Source of the DNA: Vulcanisaeta distributa JCM 11217 | GTDB taxonomy: Archaea; Thermoproteota; Thermoprotei; Thermoproteales; Thermocladiaceae | Assembly: GCF_001316005.1 (NCBI RefSeq) | Contig: NZ_BBBJ01000002.1 | Span: forward strand, 62,001-126,000 | Direction: 5' to 3' | Length of the DNA: 64,000 bases | Shown: positions 63,605 to 64,000 of the stretch, one piece after another | Numbering within the stretch: position 1 is the first letter of the stretch | Layout: each line of letters begins with the position of its first letter | Position numbers and translations under genes: made by a program | The notes under the pieces: generated by a model | What the model was told of the DNA's origin: nothing | The model's input: only the letters and a program-made list of their open reading frames with translations | Database searches by the model: none

Positions 63605-63957
63605 ATAGGAATAAATATATGCGATAAAGATTAAACCGTGCTCTTTTATTTTTCTATTGATCAAATGATAATGATCATTTTTCTGTTTAATCAATAAATT
63701 TAGCACAAAATATAAACTCTAAATTTATTCTTAAGCATATTATTTAATTTTATAACCTTAATTTATTATTAAAATAAATTATTGTCTTTGTCAGTTATTG
63801 GACATTTTATGTACTAAGGAATACTCATGGTAAGTTTAAATCCAGCGCTTTTTCTCTTTTTCCTTATTTTCTATTTCTAATATTCGTTATCTATATATTA
63901 GTATGTAGGAAAAATAATAATGTTTATCATTAATTTTTACTATTCTATAAGGAGGAA
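63605..63957. other. AT-rich intergenic stretch
   Basis: About 350 bases with no supported gene on either strand. It is markedly richer in A and T than the rest of the window, with several A/T blocks, and includes possible terminator-like T tracts just after the permease. I see no repeat array, tRNA or recognisable RNA. Confidence 0.6.
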
Positions 63958-63975
63958 ATGCTTTAAAAGATCATT

Positions 63976-64000
63976 ATGAAAAGTAATTTCATGGCGAACC
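63976..64000 (+). CDS. Possible start of a gene running out of the window
   Basis: ATG 63976 opens a frame reading MKSNFMAN to the window end, with a Shine-Dalgarno-like AGGAGG about 20 nt upstream. ATG 63991 in the same frame is an alternative. Only eight codons are visible, so nothing can be said of its product. Confidence 0.25.

Overview
The window comes from a hyperthermophilic crenarchaeon of the Thermoproteales type. A Vulcanisaeta- or Caldivirga-like organism is my best guess; this is an inference from gene content, not a database result. The informational genes are archaeal throughout: Orc1/Cdc6, Cdc48, FEN1, TFE, Spt5, MBF1, NAC, P0, L10e, LX, archaeal riboflavin synthase and an archaeal-type AlaRS. 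GTG and TTG starts are common, and several genes have a TATA-like box about 26 to 34 nt before the start codon, as expected for leaderless transcripts.

Layout. 1-8.9 kb (+): a membrane-anchored double AAA ATPase, a pair of Cas4-like proteins, riboflavin synthase, a GH57 amylase-like enzyme, a THUMP protein, Orc1/Cdc6 and a winged-helix protein. 8.8-10.7 kb (-): a CitE/malyl-CoA-lyase-like enzyme and a zinc alcohol dehydrogenase. 10.8-13 kb (+): a GT2 glycosyltransferase and a THUMP-methyltransferase. 13-26.9 kb (mostly -): L10e, NAC, a DsbA-like oxidoreductase, AlaRS, a metallo-beta-lactamase-fold protein, then the classic archaeal cluster LX, prefoldin alpha, FtsY, SecE, Spt5, L11, L1, P0. 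26.9-29.2 kb (+): MBF1, HflX, TFE. 29.2-31.6 kb (-): an NAD(P)H:disulfide-type flavoreductase and a HExxH protein. 31.7-42.2 kb (+): gamma-glutamyltransferase, then a vitamin-B12-centred stretch: a BtuFCD-like importer, aldehyde:ferredoxin oxidoreductase, a divergent PduO-type cobalamin adenosyltransferase, both subunits of methylmalonyl-CoA mutase, and MeaB fused in frame to methylmalonyl-CoA epimerase. 42.3-64 kb: DUF2070 protein, Trm5, A/V-ATPase subunit B, a small RHH regulator, UbiX, an NcsA/TtuA-type thiolase, ValRS, an MFS transporter, aEF-1beta, Cdc48, FEN1, NuoH, tRNA-Glu, a saccharopine-dehydrogenase-like enzyme and an APC permease.

The dominant unusual signal is not a gene. Runs of four G (or C) appear over and over as runs of seven, and runs of five as eight, adding one Gly or Pro codon in the middle of near-invariant motifs: MeaB P-loop, Cdc48 pore loop, DsbA CPYC, UbiX GITGASG, FEN1 LLFGAP, the ATPase B-subunit GLPHN motif and the acceptor stem of tRNA-Glu. 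In addition I count about sixty frame breaks in about 34 genes. Most sit at G/C runs (4 read as 5, 6 or 3; 5 read as 7; 3 read as 2), and essential single-copy genes are hit. I read this as a systematic consensus error of the sequence, possibly from a long-read basecaller, perhaps provoked by base modification, rather than biology. The +3 bias is odd enough to deserve a check against raw reads. CDS coordinates below span the whole reconstructed gene across such breaks; each break is stated.
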